Source: Methanococcoides methylutens (GTDB lineage: Archaea; Halobacteriota; Methanosarcinia; Methanosarcinales; Methanosarcinaceae). From it: a stretch of DNA of 64,000 nucleotides. A program made the position numbers and the translations under genes. The stretch spans positions 372,001 through 436,000 of the forward strand of contig NZ_JRHO01000009.1 of the NCBI RefSeq assembly GCF_000765475.1, read 5' to 3'. The notes under the pieces were generated by a model that saw only the letters and a list, made by a program, of their open reading frames with translations, searched no databases and was not told where the DNA came from. Below are positions 1-8,010 of this stretch, piece by piece (the stretch's first letter is position 1; the number at the start of each line of letters is the position of its first letter).

Positions 1-70
1 CAAAGCTATCGATGTTCCTGAGAATACTGAGAATATCAGTTTCGGCACTGAACAGGTTCAGAAAATCCAT
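1..70 (-). CDS. 5' end of an unidentified gene running off the window
   Basis: A reading frame opens on the minus strand with ATG at 70-68 and stays open to the window edge (23 codons, beginning M-D-F-L-N-L-F). An AT-rich TATA-like stretch lies about 25-30 bases upstream (near 90-105) and no Shine-Dalgarno is visible, which would suit a leaderless transcript. It would be divergent from nth. Too little is visible to name a product, and the frame could be chance. Confidence 0.35.
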   Translation of the reverse strand, partial: MDFLNLFSAETDILSILRNIDSF

Positions 71-254
71 ATTATTCTCTATAGGCTCTTAAAGTATATT
101 TATTTCAATGGTTCTTTCTGTATGTCTGTTGCAGGATACTTTCCTTAATTCAATTGTTGAGTCACTTATTAGCTCAACTCTTGATCCAATTCAATTCATT
201 TCATTTCAGGAAAACGTTTTGTATTGTGCTAACAAAATAGCTGTGAGGATCACA

Positions 255-887
255 ATGGACAATACAGAGAACTTCGACCAGATATGGTCTATACTTAAAA
301 ATGAATATCCTGATCCGCAACCTGAGCTGGATTACACCAACGAATTCGAGCTCCTGATCGCGACTATCCTTTCAGCACAGTGCACAGATGCGCAGGTGAA
401 CAGGGTTACAGCTGAGCTTTTCAGCAAGTATCCTGACGCAGGGTCTCTTGCTGCAGCTGATATCAATGATCTTGAAAAGGAGATATATTCCACCGGGTTC
501 TATCGGGCAAAATCTAAGAACATCAAAAGGTCATCACAGTTGATAATCTCTGATTTTGAAGGCAAGGTTCCGGATAGCATGGAAGACCTGACCTCTCTCC
601 CCGGAGTTGCAAGGAAGACTGCCAACATCGTTCTTGCGAGGGGGTTTGGCAAAGTTGAAGGCATTGCCGTGGACACCCATGTGAAAAGGGTCTCCGGCAA
701 GCTTGGACTTACTGAGAATACTGACCCGAAGAAGATCGAACAGGATCTTATGAAACTTGGAGATCAGGCTGAATGGGATGATCTTTCAATGACACTTATC
801 CTTCACGGACGTCGGGTATGCGATGCAAAAAAGCCGAAGTGTGGAATTTGTGTTGTTGCAGATCTGTGTCCTTCAAGGATCGAATAA
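255..887 (+). CDS. nth: Endonuclease III (DNA glycosylase/AP lyase)
   Basis: Base-excision repair enzyme that removes oxidised pyrimidines and nicks the abasic site. From ATG 255 the protein is 210 residues, the usual Nth size. The helix-hairpin-helix motif LPGVARKTANIVL carries the catalytic lysine (about K121), followed by the catalytic aspartate in VDTHVKRV (D140). The C-terminus has the 4Fe-4S pattern C-x6-C-x2-C-x5-C (C189, C196, C199, C205). The frame extends upstream to 108, but those residues resemble no Nth N-terminus, and ATG 255 follows a GTGAGG stretch, so 255 is preferred. It faces the partial gene at 1-70 divergently. Confidence 0.95.
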   Translation: MDNTENFDQIWSILKNEYPDPQPELDYTNEFELLIATILSAQCTDAQVNRVTAELFSKYPDAGSLAAADINDLEKEIYSTGFYRAKSKNIKRSSQLIISDFEGKVPDSMEDLTSLPGVARKTANIVLARGFGKVEGIAVDTHVKRVSGKLGLTENTDPKKIEQDLMKLGDQAEWDDLSMTLILHGRRVCDAKKPKCGICVVADLCPSRIE

Positions 888-910
888 AAATATTGTTGGG
901 AGTAATTAAG

Positions 911-1651
911 ATGAATATCCGTTCAAAATATTTAATGTTTGGATTTGGCCTTGTTCTGGTATCGGCTATCCTCCACCTGATACATTACCTAATATTTCAT
1001 GATATGCACCATATCTCGATCTATCTTGTAGGTAGGATAGCCTTTGTACCAATGGAAGTTCTGATTGCCTCTTTGATCATCCACCACTTCCTTGAGCGTA
1101 TCGAGAAAAAACACCAGGTGGAAAAACTGAACATGATAATTGGAAGCTTTTTCAGTGAGGTTGGTACCAACCTTCTTACAGTTATTTCTGATGCTGATCC
1201 GGATCTTGACAAGGTTAGGGAGAATTTTGTCATAAAGGATCTATGGTCTGAAAGCGACTTCTCAAATCTTGACGTCTTCCTTAAGAATTATGATTACAAT
1301 GTCGATGCGAGAAAGATCGATCTGTTCTCATTCTCTTCGTTGCTGGTCAGCAAAAGAGCGTACATGGCATCTCTATTACAGAACCCGATAATGTTCGAGC
1401 ATGACCCCTTCACCGAGCTCCTCAGGGCTGTATTCCACATGACAGAGGAATTGGATTACAGGGAAGACCTTTCATCTCTTCCGGATTCTGACAAGATGCA
1501 TCTTTCAGGTGACATCAAAAGGGTTTACAGTTTATTAGCACGTGAGTGGCTGGAGTACATGCAGTATCAGAAAGTCAATTATCCGTTCCTGTTCTCACTT
1601 GCAATGAGGACGAATCCATTCGATAAGAATGCAAGTGTGATAGTTCAGTAA
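911..1651 (+). CDS. Conserved-looking membrane protein of unknown function
   Basis: I do not recognise this 246-residue protein. It begins with two hydrophobic stretches (about residues 8-30 and 40-60), which should be membrane helices with a short loop between. A basic/coiled segment (HHFLERIEKKHQ) and a soluble domain of about 180 residues without obvious catalytic motifs follow. The frame is open further upstream (from 818) but overlaps nth. ATG 911 after GGGAGTAATTAAG, just past the nth stop, is the better start. The 23-base gap suggests co-transcription with nth. Confidence 0.7.
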   Translation: MNIRSKYLMFGFGLVLVSAILHLIHYLIFHDMHHISIYLVGRIAFVPMEVLIASLIIHHFLERIEKKHQVEKLNMIIGSFFSEVGTNLLTVISDADPDLDKVRENFVIKDLWSESDFSNLDVFLKNYDYNVDARKIDLFSFSSLLVSKRAYMASLLQNPIMFEHDPFTELLRAVFHMTEELDYREDLSSLPDSDKMHLSGDIKRVYSLLAREWLEYMQYQKVNYPFLFSLAMRTNPFDKNASVIVQ

Positions 1652-1711
1652 CGACTTAATGCTGTTTGGCAACAATTCGCTGATGACCTAAATATGAAAA
1701 TTCAGGAGAGT

Positions 1712-1738
1712 TTCCATGAGCACTTCAAGTTCATGGAA
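1712..1738. repeat. 8-bp inverted repeat upstream of dinB
   Basis: TTCCATGA at 1712-1719 is matched exactly by TCATGGAA at 1731-1738 across an 11-base spacer. It lies between the membrane-protein gene and dinB, roughly 95 bases before the dinB start. It could be a weak transcript-end hairpin or an operator; no T-tract follows. Confidence 0.4.
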
Positions 1739-1832
1739 GTTCTCATCTATGGGGTAGAGGTTCCTTTTCTCTTTACTTTCACCTCACTTGCCAAATCCTT
1801 AAAACCAACTTCATACATACTAGCTCTTTACA

Positions 1833-2927
1833 ATGTCACGAGTTATCCTTCATGTCGATATGGACTACTTCTACGCTGCCATCGAAGAGCGCGAGGATCC
1901 TTCCATCAGGGACAAGGCAGTTGTTGTCTGCATGTATTCCAACAGGGGTGAAGAGGGAGGGGCTGTCAGCACCTGTAACTATATTGCAAGGGAAGCTGGC
2001 ATTCATTCTGCCATGCCATGCAGGCTTGCAAAATCCATAAACCCGGATGCTGTCTACCTGCCGGTCCGAAAAGAGTTCTATACTGAAGTATCGGGCCGTA
2101 TAATGGAAATACTGAGGTCATATGCAGATGGTGATGGCGAGCTTTTTGAGAAGATAAGTATCGATGAGGCTTTCATAGAGATCACTCAGAGGTCAGGTGG
2201 TGATTTCGATGTGGCAGAGGAGATCGCAACACAGATCAAAGCGGATGTAAAAAAGCTGGAGGATCTTACATGTTCGGTAGGCATCGGACCTAACAAGATC
2301 ATTGCCAAGATGGCCTCCTCCCGGCAGAAACCGGATGGTGTCACTCTGATTCGGCCTGAAGATGTTGAGGGTTTCCTGATGGATATGCCTGTATCAAAGC
2401 TCTGGGGTATAGGAAATGTCACAGAAGATAAACTGGCTGAAATGGGCATTGAGACCGTGAAGGATCTTGCAGGATGGGATGTGCAGGAGCTGATCGGAGC
2501 TTTCGGAAAGACCCGGGGGACCTGGCTTAAAATGGCTGCATCTGGTGTTGATGAAAGTCCGGTGAAAGAGAAAACTGCTTCTGACCAGATCGGCAGGATG
2601 GCCTCGCTGACACATGATACTCGCAAGAGCGATCTTGTGTTATCCCTTCTTGACGATCTTGTGGACGATGTGTTCGGAAAGGTACAGACACGAAGTGTAT
2701 CTTTCAGATCTGTTACAGTAACTGTTATTTATTCGAACTTCAAGACCGTCACCAAAAGCCACACTCTAAATCATCCTGTTGCAGATAAATCAATGCTCAG
2801 GGAGGCATCCTACCAGATCATGCGTGAACTGCTGGATAGCAGTACGCTTAATATCAGGCGTATTGGTGTGCGCGTGGGGAATCTCCAGGAAAGCAGGGGA
2901 CAGAAAACACTGGCGGAGTTTTTCTAA
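1833..2927 (+). CDS. dinB: DNA polymerase IV (Y-family, Dbh/Dpo4-like)
   Basis: Translesion DNA polymerase of 364 residues, the normal length for archaeal Dbh/Dpo4. The palm metal site is visible in HVDMDYFYA (D9, D11) and SIDEAFIEI (D111, E112). The little-finger and HhH regions follow (KLWGIGNVTEDKLAEMG near 190-205). The last eight residues, QKTLAEFF, are a textbook PCNA-interacting peptide (Q-x-x-L-x-x-F-F), so the enzyme should be tethered to the PCNA encoded at 24394-25131. No strong Shine-Dalgarno precedes ATG 1833. The gene appears to have its own promoter in the 180-base gap upstream. Confidence 0.96.
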   Translation: MSRVILHVDMDYFYAAIEEREDPSIRDKAVVVCMYSNRGEEGGAVSTCNYIAREAGIHSAMPCRLAKSINPDAVYLPVRKEFYTEVSGRIMEILRSYADGDGELFEKISIDEAFIEITQRSGGDFDVAEEIATQIKADVKKLEDLTCSVGIGPNKIIAKMASSRQKPDGVTLIRPEDVEGFLMDMPVSKLWGIGNVTEDKLAEMGIETVKDLAGWDVQELIGAFGKTRGTWLKMAASGVDESPVKEKTASDQIGRMASLTHDTRKSDLVLSLLDDLVDDVFGKVQTRSVSFRSVTVTVIYSNFKTVTKSHTLNHPVADKSMLREASYQIMRELLDSSTLNIRRIGVRVGNLQESRGQKTLAEFF

Positions 2928-3272
2928 TATTGGCTTAGGGAGTTCGGAGTTTTCATCTCTTGTAGCAAGTGGTGGATAGGCAAGTTGTATAAATACCATC
3001 CATATATTTTTTTAAATTATCCCTTAGTTCGAATCGTGCCCTTCGCACAATAATGTGGGGATATAGGTAACTTGATTTTTTTGTACGGGGTGGTGTTAAT
3101 TAATTGCACAATCGTTATTCGAACATCTAAAAAGTAACTATGTTTTTTTCCCAAAATTTCCACACAAAAAGTATTTAAGTCATCACCGCACAAGAATTTA
3201 ATGGAAGTGGAAAATTAGTTTTGCTGCTGTTAACACAGTGTAAGCAAATAATTTTGCAGAGAAGGTGAGAAT
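2928..3272. other. Intergenic region with promoter/leader for the DUF1508 gene
   Basis: 345 bases without a gene. A TATA-like AGTATTTAAG at about 3170-3179 would start transcription near 3200 and give a leader of about 70 bases. That leader ends in the Shine-Dalgarno AAGGTGAG at 3263-3270 before ATG 3273. No structured RNA or tRNA could be recognised. Confidence 0.4.
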
Positions 3273-3467
3273 ATGTCAAAGTTTGAGATATTTACTGACA
3301 AGAGTGGGAAATACAGGTTCAGGCTCAAAGCAAAGAATGGAGAGATTATAGCAACCGGTCAGGGATATTCGACCAAAGCAGGTTGCATGAACGGTATTGA
3401 GTCTGTCAGGAAAAATGCTATGGATGCCGACATAGTTGAGATAGAAACGCCCTCTGTGGAGGAATAA
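3273..3467 (+). CDS. DUF1508/YegP-family small protein
   Basis: A 64-residue protein of the DUF1508 (UPF0339, YegP) type. The single repeat reads F-x-I-x-x-D-K-S-G-K-Y-R-F-R-L-K-A-x-N-G-E-I-I-A-x-G-Q-G-Y, followed by the conserved C-x-N-G-I-E-S-V-R-K-N-A segment. Bacterial members often have two repeats; this has one. The molecular role of the family is not established. Start is firm: AAGGTGAG ends two bases before ATG 3273. It stands alone, with debris of another gene downstream on the opposite strand. Confidence 0.85.
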   Translation: MSKFEIFTDKSGKYRFRLKAKNGEIIATGQGYSTKAGCMNGIESVRKNAMDADIVEIETPSVEE

Positions 3468-3573
3468 ATTCTCATTTCGTATATCTGGAATGGAACATTA
3501 ATTCCCCATTTTTTTAAATCTTTTTTATGTTTTAAACAGAAAACATATCTACCGGGAATCGATTCTTAATTCC

Positions 3574-3818
3574 TTATATTAATTGATTCCATTCTTCCAG
3601 CCTCTCCCTCACATGAGCATTCAAGGTAATGGATTATCAGCTTTAGCATTCTGTTTCATGTAGTGCAATGTACTCCTAGAAAATCCTATTTTCTTCCATT
3701 CAGTATAAGGCATGTCAATATTCTTCTTCCTCAGCAGATCAGTATCATCCCTCTCACCAACATAAACAGGCTTGCTTAATTCAATTATTTTTCTTTTCCC
3801 AACAACCTGACAGCTTAC
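3574..3818 (-). pseudogene. Frameshifted 3' remnant of a possibly Cas1-like gene
   Basis: Read on the minus strand from about 3818, an open frame of about 70 codons contains KPVYVGERDDTDLLRKK, EWKKIGFSRSTLHYMKQNA and then stops. Restoring one base after KADNP brings in TLNAHVRERLEEWNQ and a natural TAA at 3576-3574, so this is the C-terminus of a real protein broken by a single-base deletion. Related fragments occur at 42739-42841 and 45241-45314. The STLHYMKQNA / LNAHVRERL pattern reminds me of the helix-turn-helix tail of some archaeal Cas1 proteins. That naming is from memory and uncertain. No 5' part is present; the hydantoinase gene abuts it. Confidence 0.5.
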
Positions 3819-3821
3819 TCC

Positions 3822-6800
3822 TCATTCAGCCTTCCCGAACCCGCCGCCGCCAGGTGTCTCCACCACAAAGACATCGTCCTCATACATATCGATCTGAGCA
3901 GTCCCTTCGATCTCCTCGCATTCTCCGCTCTTTCTGATTACCATGTTCCTGCCGCATTTGCCTCCATCCGCACCGCTCATCCCAAAAGGGGGGTATTTCC
4001 TGTGTGAAGAAAGGATTGCTGCTTTCATTTTTTCAAGGAAGCGTACCTTGCGGACCACGCCGTTGCCCCCATTGTATCGACCTTTTCCTCCGCTTCCTTC
4101 CCTTATGGAGAACTCCTCAAGTAGTACAGGGAAACGCAGTTCAAGTACTTCCGGGTCGGTAATTCGGGAGTTGGTCATATGTGTCTGCACAGCATCGGTC
4201 CCGTTAAAGCCATCTCCTGCTCCCGAACCTCCGCAGATGGTCTCATAATACTGGTATTCGTGGTTACCGAAGGTGAAATTGTTCATTGTCCCCTGTGATG
4301 CTGCCATTACTCCTAATGAAGCATAGAGGGAATCGACAATGTACTGTGAGGTCTCGACATTTCCTGCCACCACTGCAGCAGGATATGATGGATTCAAAAG
4401 GCACTCCTGTGGTATGATGATCTTAAGTGGTTTCATGCATCCTGCGTTCAGCGGGATGTTCTCTTTTACGAGGGTGCGGAAAACATAGAGCACAGCAGCC
4501 CTGCAAATTGAGGCAGGTGCATTGAAGTTACTCTCCTGCTGTGGCGAGGTGCCGGTAAGATCGATGCATGCAGAGCGTTTCTCATGGTCGATGGTAATAT
4601 TGGCACATATCTGGCTGCCGTCATCAAGTGTGTAGGTAAAACTGCCGTCATGCAGTACTTCAATCACCTTTCTGACAGCTTCTTCGGCATTGTCCTGTAC
4701 ATGCTGCATATAGGAACTGACAGTTTCGAGTGAATATTTTTCCACCATTTTCTCAAGCTGTTGTATCCCTTTCTCATTGGCAGCCACCTGGGCTTTGAGG
4801 TCTGCGATATTCTGTTGAGGATTGCGTGATGGGTGGTCGTTCGATATCAATAGTTTCAGGGTCTCTGCTTCCTGGAATGCTCCCTTGTCCATCAGTTTGA
4901 AATTCTCTATCAGGATCCCCTCTTCGTATATTTTCCTGCTCTTTGGTGGCATGGACCCGGGTGTCAACCCTCCTATGTCCGCATGATGGCCACGGGATGC
5001 CAGATAGAATTTTACTTCTTCTGTTCCGCAAAAAACAGGTGAGATCGCAGTAATATCCGGAAGATGGGTGCCTCCGGCATATGGGGAATTGAGCATGTAG
5101 GCATTACCTGCTTCCATTTTTCCTTTAGTGGATCGGATCATTGCCTTGACCGATCCCTCCATTGATCCCAGGTGAACCGGGATGTGGGGGGCGTTTGCTA
5201 TAAGGTTTCCTTTGTTGTCGAAAACAGCACAGGAAAAGTCCAGACGTTCCTTTATATTGACCGAATGTGCGGTTTTTTGTAAACGGTACCCCATCTGCTC
5301 GGCAATGGACATGAAGCGGTTGTTGAAAACTTCTAGCATTACAGGGTCAGCATCAGTGCCAATAGCAACGTGTTCTGCCGGTGGTTTTGTGCGAGTTAGT
5401 ACAATGTGGTCCTGCGGCGTGATCTTTGCTTTCCATGAAGGCTCCACAACAATGGTGGTCGTATCTTCAATAATGAGTGCAGCCCCTTTCACCACATGCC
5501 CGGGTTTCAGGCATTTTCTTATGAATACCGGTGTCTGGTGGTATTCTCCGTATGCGTACATCTCAACGGTTGTTTCATGGGAACATTCGCCTTCTGCTAC
5601 TTCGTTAATGATGTTCTCTTCCGGGATCTCATTTAGTCCAATGATCTCCAGTGAAATGCTGGAAATTACAAGGTTGCGGTCTTCCATCACAAAACCGAAC
5701 TGATCTTTGTGAGTTTCAAGGAAGTTTTCTACGATCGTTTCGATCTTTCCAAAGCCGATCTCAAGGGATGTGTCAGTGCCCCCATATTTCACATGGACCT
5801 TACGTTCGAGGATAATATTTTCTTCCGGAACTCCCTGTTCTTTCATTTCAGCAGAGCCATTGTTCTCCAGTTCTTCGAACAATTTTCGAATTTCATTGAT
5901 CGCTTTATCAGTAAGCTCTTCCTCCACGGATCTCTCAAGGATTATCCTCTGGTCTGCAAGCCCCATTCCATACGCTGATAATACTCCGGCATGGGGATGT
6001 ATGAAAACACGTGACATCCCTAGGGAATCTGCAACAAGACATGCATGCTGGGCACCTGCACCGCCGAAACAGCACAATGTGTAATCCTTCAGGTCATAGC
6101 CCCTCTGCGTTGAGATCTTCTTGATCGCATTTGCCATGTTCTCCACGGCAACGGTCAGGAAACCTTCGGCAACCTGTTCAGGTGTTGTCTTCTCTCCTGT
6201 GTCTGCAGATATTTTCGATGCCAGTTCGGAAAAATGAGAGCGTACCACATCAGCATCCATTTGCATTTTTCCGGATTCCCCGAAAACATTGGGGAAGAAC
6301 TCGGGGTGAATCCTGGATAGCATCACATTGCAGTCTGTAACTGTCAGCGGACCTCCGCGTCTGTAACAGGAAGGCCCGGGATCGGAGCCTGCAGAATCAG
6401 GACCAACCTGATATCTTCCTTCCTCAAAATGCAGGATAGAACCTCCTCCGGCTGCAACTGTATGGATGTTCATCATTGGTGAATAGAGGTGTATTCCCGC
6501 GACCTCGTTCTCAAAGGAACGCTCATATTCTCCTTTGTAATGTGCAACATCGGTGGATGTCCCTCCCATGTCGAAACCGATGATCTTTTCAAATCCTGCC
6601 ATCTCCGAGACTCTGGCAGCCCCAACTATCCCTCCTGCAGGTCCCGAAAGGATACTGTCCTTCCCCCTAAAGGACATTGCATCGGTCAGTCCGCCATTGG
6701 ACTGCATGAACAGCAATTTTGTATTATTCCCCTCTGCCTGCAGGACCGAAAGTATCCTGTCCACATATCGCTGCAGGACGGGCGAGAGGTAAGTATCGAC

Positions 6801-7436
6801 CATGGTGGTCTCCCCGCGACCCACGATCTTTATCAGTGGACTGACGTTGTGGGAAAGGGAGATGCTGTTAAAACCGATTTCCTTTGCAATTCTCTCAATG
6901 GTCAGTTCATGGTCAGGGTATCTGTATGAGTGCATGAGCACAACTGCAAGCGAACGTATCCCGTTAGTATAGACGACTTCGAGATCCCTTCTGATCTTTT
7001 CTTCATCAGGCACGATCAGTTCTTCACCTACGGAATTGAACCTTTCTTCCACTTCGATCACCTGCTCATAGAGAACTTCAGGCAGTTTGATGTCCAGTGC
7101 GAAGATCTCCGGACGGTTCTGGTAACCGATCCGCAGTGCATCCCTGAAGCCTTTGGTTATCACAAGTGCAGATGGTTCGCCTTTCCTTTCTAGAAGTGCA
7201 TTCGTTCCTACGGTGGTTCCCATCTTGATGCACTCTATCTTCTCTGTGGGAAGTTCATCATCCTTTGATAGCCCGAGTGTTCGGCGTATGCCCTGTATGG
7301 CTGCATCTTCATAGTGCTCCGGGTCTTCTGAGAGCAATTTTTGTGTAATGATCCTTCCATCCGGTCTCATGGCGACAACATCAGTGAACGTACCGCCTCT
7401 GTCGATCCAGAAATGCCATTTTTTACCATTGGACAT
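3822..7436 (-). CDS. Fused hydantoinase A/B (5-oxoprolinase-like, ATP-dependent)
   Basis: A 1204-residue fusion. The N-terminal HyuA half is of the actin/Hsp70 ATPase type: FWIDRGGTFTDVVA at the start, then MGTTVGTNALLERKG and FDMGGTSTDVAHY near 290. The C-terminal HyuB half starts near 690 (DPVMLEVFNNRFMSIAEQMGYRLQKTAHSVNIKERLDFSCA). Separate A and B subunits are common in prokaryotes. The fused order is that of eukaryotic-type 5-oxoprolinase, so cleavage of 5-oxoproline to glutamate is the best guess, with hydantoins as an alternative. ATG 7436 has AGAGGTT seven bases upstream. It is transcribed divergently from the PAP2 gene. Confidence 0.88.
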   Translation of the reverse strand: MSNGKKWHFWIDRGGTFTDVVAMRPDGRIITQKLLSEDPEHYEDAAIQGIRRTLGLSKDDELPTEKIECIKMGTTVGTNALLERKGEPSALVITKGFRDALRIGYQNRPEIFALDIKLPEVLYEQVIEVEERFNSVGEELIVPDEEKIRRDLEVVYTNGIRSLAVVLMHSYRYPDHELTIERIAKEIGFNSISLSHNVSPLIKIVGRGETTMVDTYLSPVLQRYVDRILSVLQAEGNNTKLLFMQSNGGLTDAMSFRGKDSILSGPAGGIVGAARVSEMAGFEKIIGFDMGGTSTDVAHYKGEYERSFENEVAGIHLYSPMMNIHTVAAGGGSILHFEEGRYQVGPDSAGSDPGPSCYRRGGPLTVTDCNVMLSRIHPEFFPNVFGESGKMQMDADVVRSHFSELASKISADTGEKTTPEQVAEGFLTVAVENMANAIKKISTQRGYDLKDYTLCCFGGAGAQHACLVADSLGMSRVFIHPHAGVLSAYGMGLADQRIILERSVEEELTDKAINEIRKLFEELENNGSAEMKEQGVPEENIILERKVHVKYGGTDTSLEIGFGKIETIVENFLETHKDQFGFVMEDRNLVISSISLEIIGLNEIPEENIINEVAEGECSHETTVEMYAYGEYHQTPVFIRKCLKPGHVVKGAALIIEDTTTIVVEPSWKAKITPQDHIVLTRTKPPAEHVAIGTDADPVMLEVFNNRFMSIAEQMGYRLQKTAHSVNIKERLDFSCAVFDNKGNLIANAPHIPVHLGSMEGSVKAMIRSTKGKMEAGNAYMLNSPYAGGTHLPDITAISPVFCGTEEVKFYLASRGHHADIGGLTPGSMPPKSRKIYEEGILIENFKLMDKGAFQEAETLKLLISNDHPSRNPQQNIADLKAQVAANEKGIQQLEKMVEKYSLETVSSYMQHVQDNAEEAVRKVIEVLHDGSFTYTLDDGSQICANITIDHEKRSACIDLTGTSPQQESNFNAPASICRAAVLYVFRTLVKENIPLNAGCMKPLKIIIPQECLLNPSYPAAVVAGNVETSQYIVDSLYASLGVMAASQGTMNNFTFGNHEYQYYETICGGSGAGDGFNGTDAVQTHMTNSRITDPEVLELRFPVLLEEFSIREGSGGKGRYNGGNGVVRKVRFLEKMKAAILSSHRKYPPFGMSGADGGKCGRNMVIRKSGECEEIEGTAQIDMYEDDVFVVETPGGGGFGKAE

Positions 7437-7491
7437 GCTTGGGAACCTCTATTGCAAAAATGTTTATCCTATACAGTTCCTACAATTATTT

Positions 7492-8010
7492 ATGTCGTTC
7501 TCATCCCTGGAGGTCCAGATAGTTCAGATGCTGAACTCATATCCGGCACTGGATCCTCTTATGGTGTTCCTTTCTGCTATGGGTGAAGGTACTTTGTGGA
7601 TACTAATAGGATCATATCTTTACCTTTCCGGCTCAAAGAGAAAAGCAGTGTATTTTGGTCTGGTGATATTATCTGTGTGGATTACTGCTACTGTTCTAAA
7701 ATCCTGGCTAACGGTCCCAAGGCCTGAGGACGTACGGTTTGTTGTAGAAGCATCAGGATATTCAATGCCAAGTATTCACTCAGGCATGGCATTTGCAGCA
7801 GCAATGTTTCTGCACTCAATGGCAGGGAGGTACAGTTTCCTTTTGTGGACTGGTGCTCTAATTATGGCTATTAGCCGTGTGTTTGCAGGGGTCCATTATC
7901 CATCAGATGTGATGGCTGGTGCTGTTCTTGGTATTATAATGGGATACCTCTGGATAAGAATAGAGACTCTTACAACTGTATATGTACAAAAAAGAGAGAA
8001 TATGGATTAA
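7492..8010 (+). CDS. PAP2-family membrane phosphatase
   Basis: Type 2 phosphatidic-acid-phosphatase superfamily, 172 residues with several membrane helices. The three signature parts are present in order: K-S-W-L-T-V-P-R-P, P-S-I-H-S-G, and S-R-V-F-A-G-V-H-Y-P-S-D with the catalytic histidine. Likely substrate is a lipid or polyprenyl (pyro)phosphate at the outer membrane face; the exact one cannot be read. The frame is open back to 7348, but a TATA-like TTTATCC at about 7464 sits about 27 bases before ATG 7492, so translation from 7492 as a leaderless message fits. Its stop overlaps that of purF by four bases, tail to tail. Confidence 0.9.
   Translation: MSFSSLEVQIVQMLNSYPALDPLMVFLSAMGEGTLWILIGSYLYLSGSKRKAVYFGLVILSVWITATVLKSWLTVPRPEDVRFVVEASGYSMPSIHSGMAFAAAMFLHSMAGRYSFLLWTGALIMAISRVFAGVHYPSDVMAGAVLGIIMGYLWIRIETLTTVYVQKRENMD

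Noticed and set aside
3005-3060. tRNA-like stretch with TTCGAATC and paired bases
   Set aside because: No acceptor or anticodon stem can be drawn around the TTCGAATC.
5182-5703. 173-codon plus-strand frame inside the hydantoinase gene
   Set aside because: Antisense shadow with no start signal or motif.
7348-7491. N-terminal extension of the PAP2 protein
   Set aside because: It overlaps the start of the divergent hydantoinase gene and its promoter; residues are not membrane-like.
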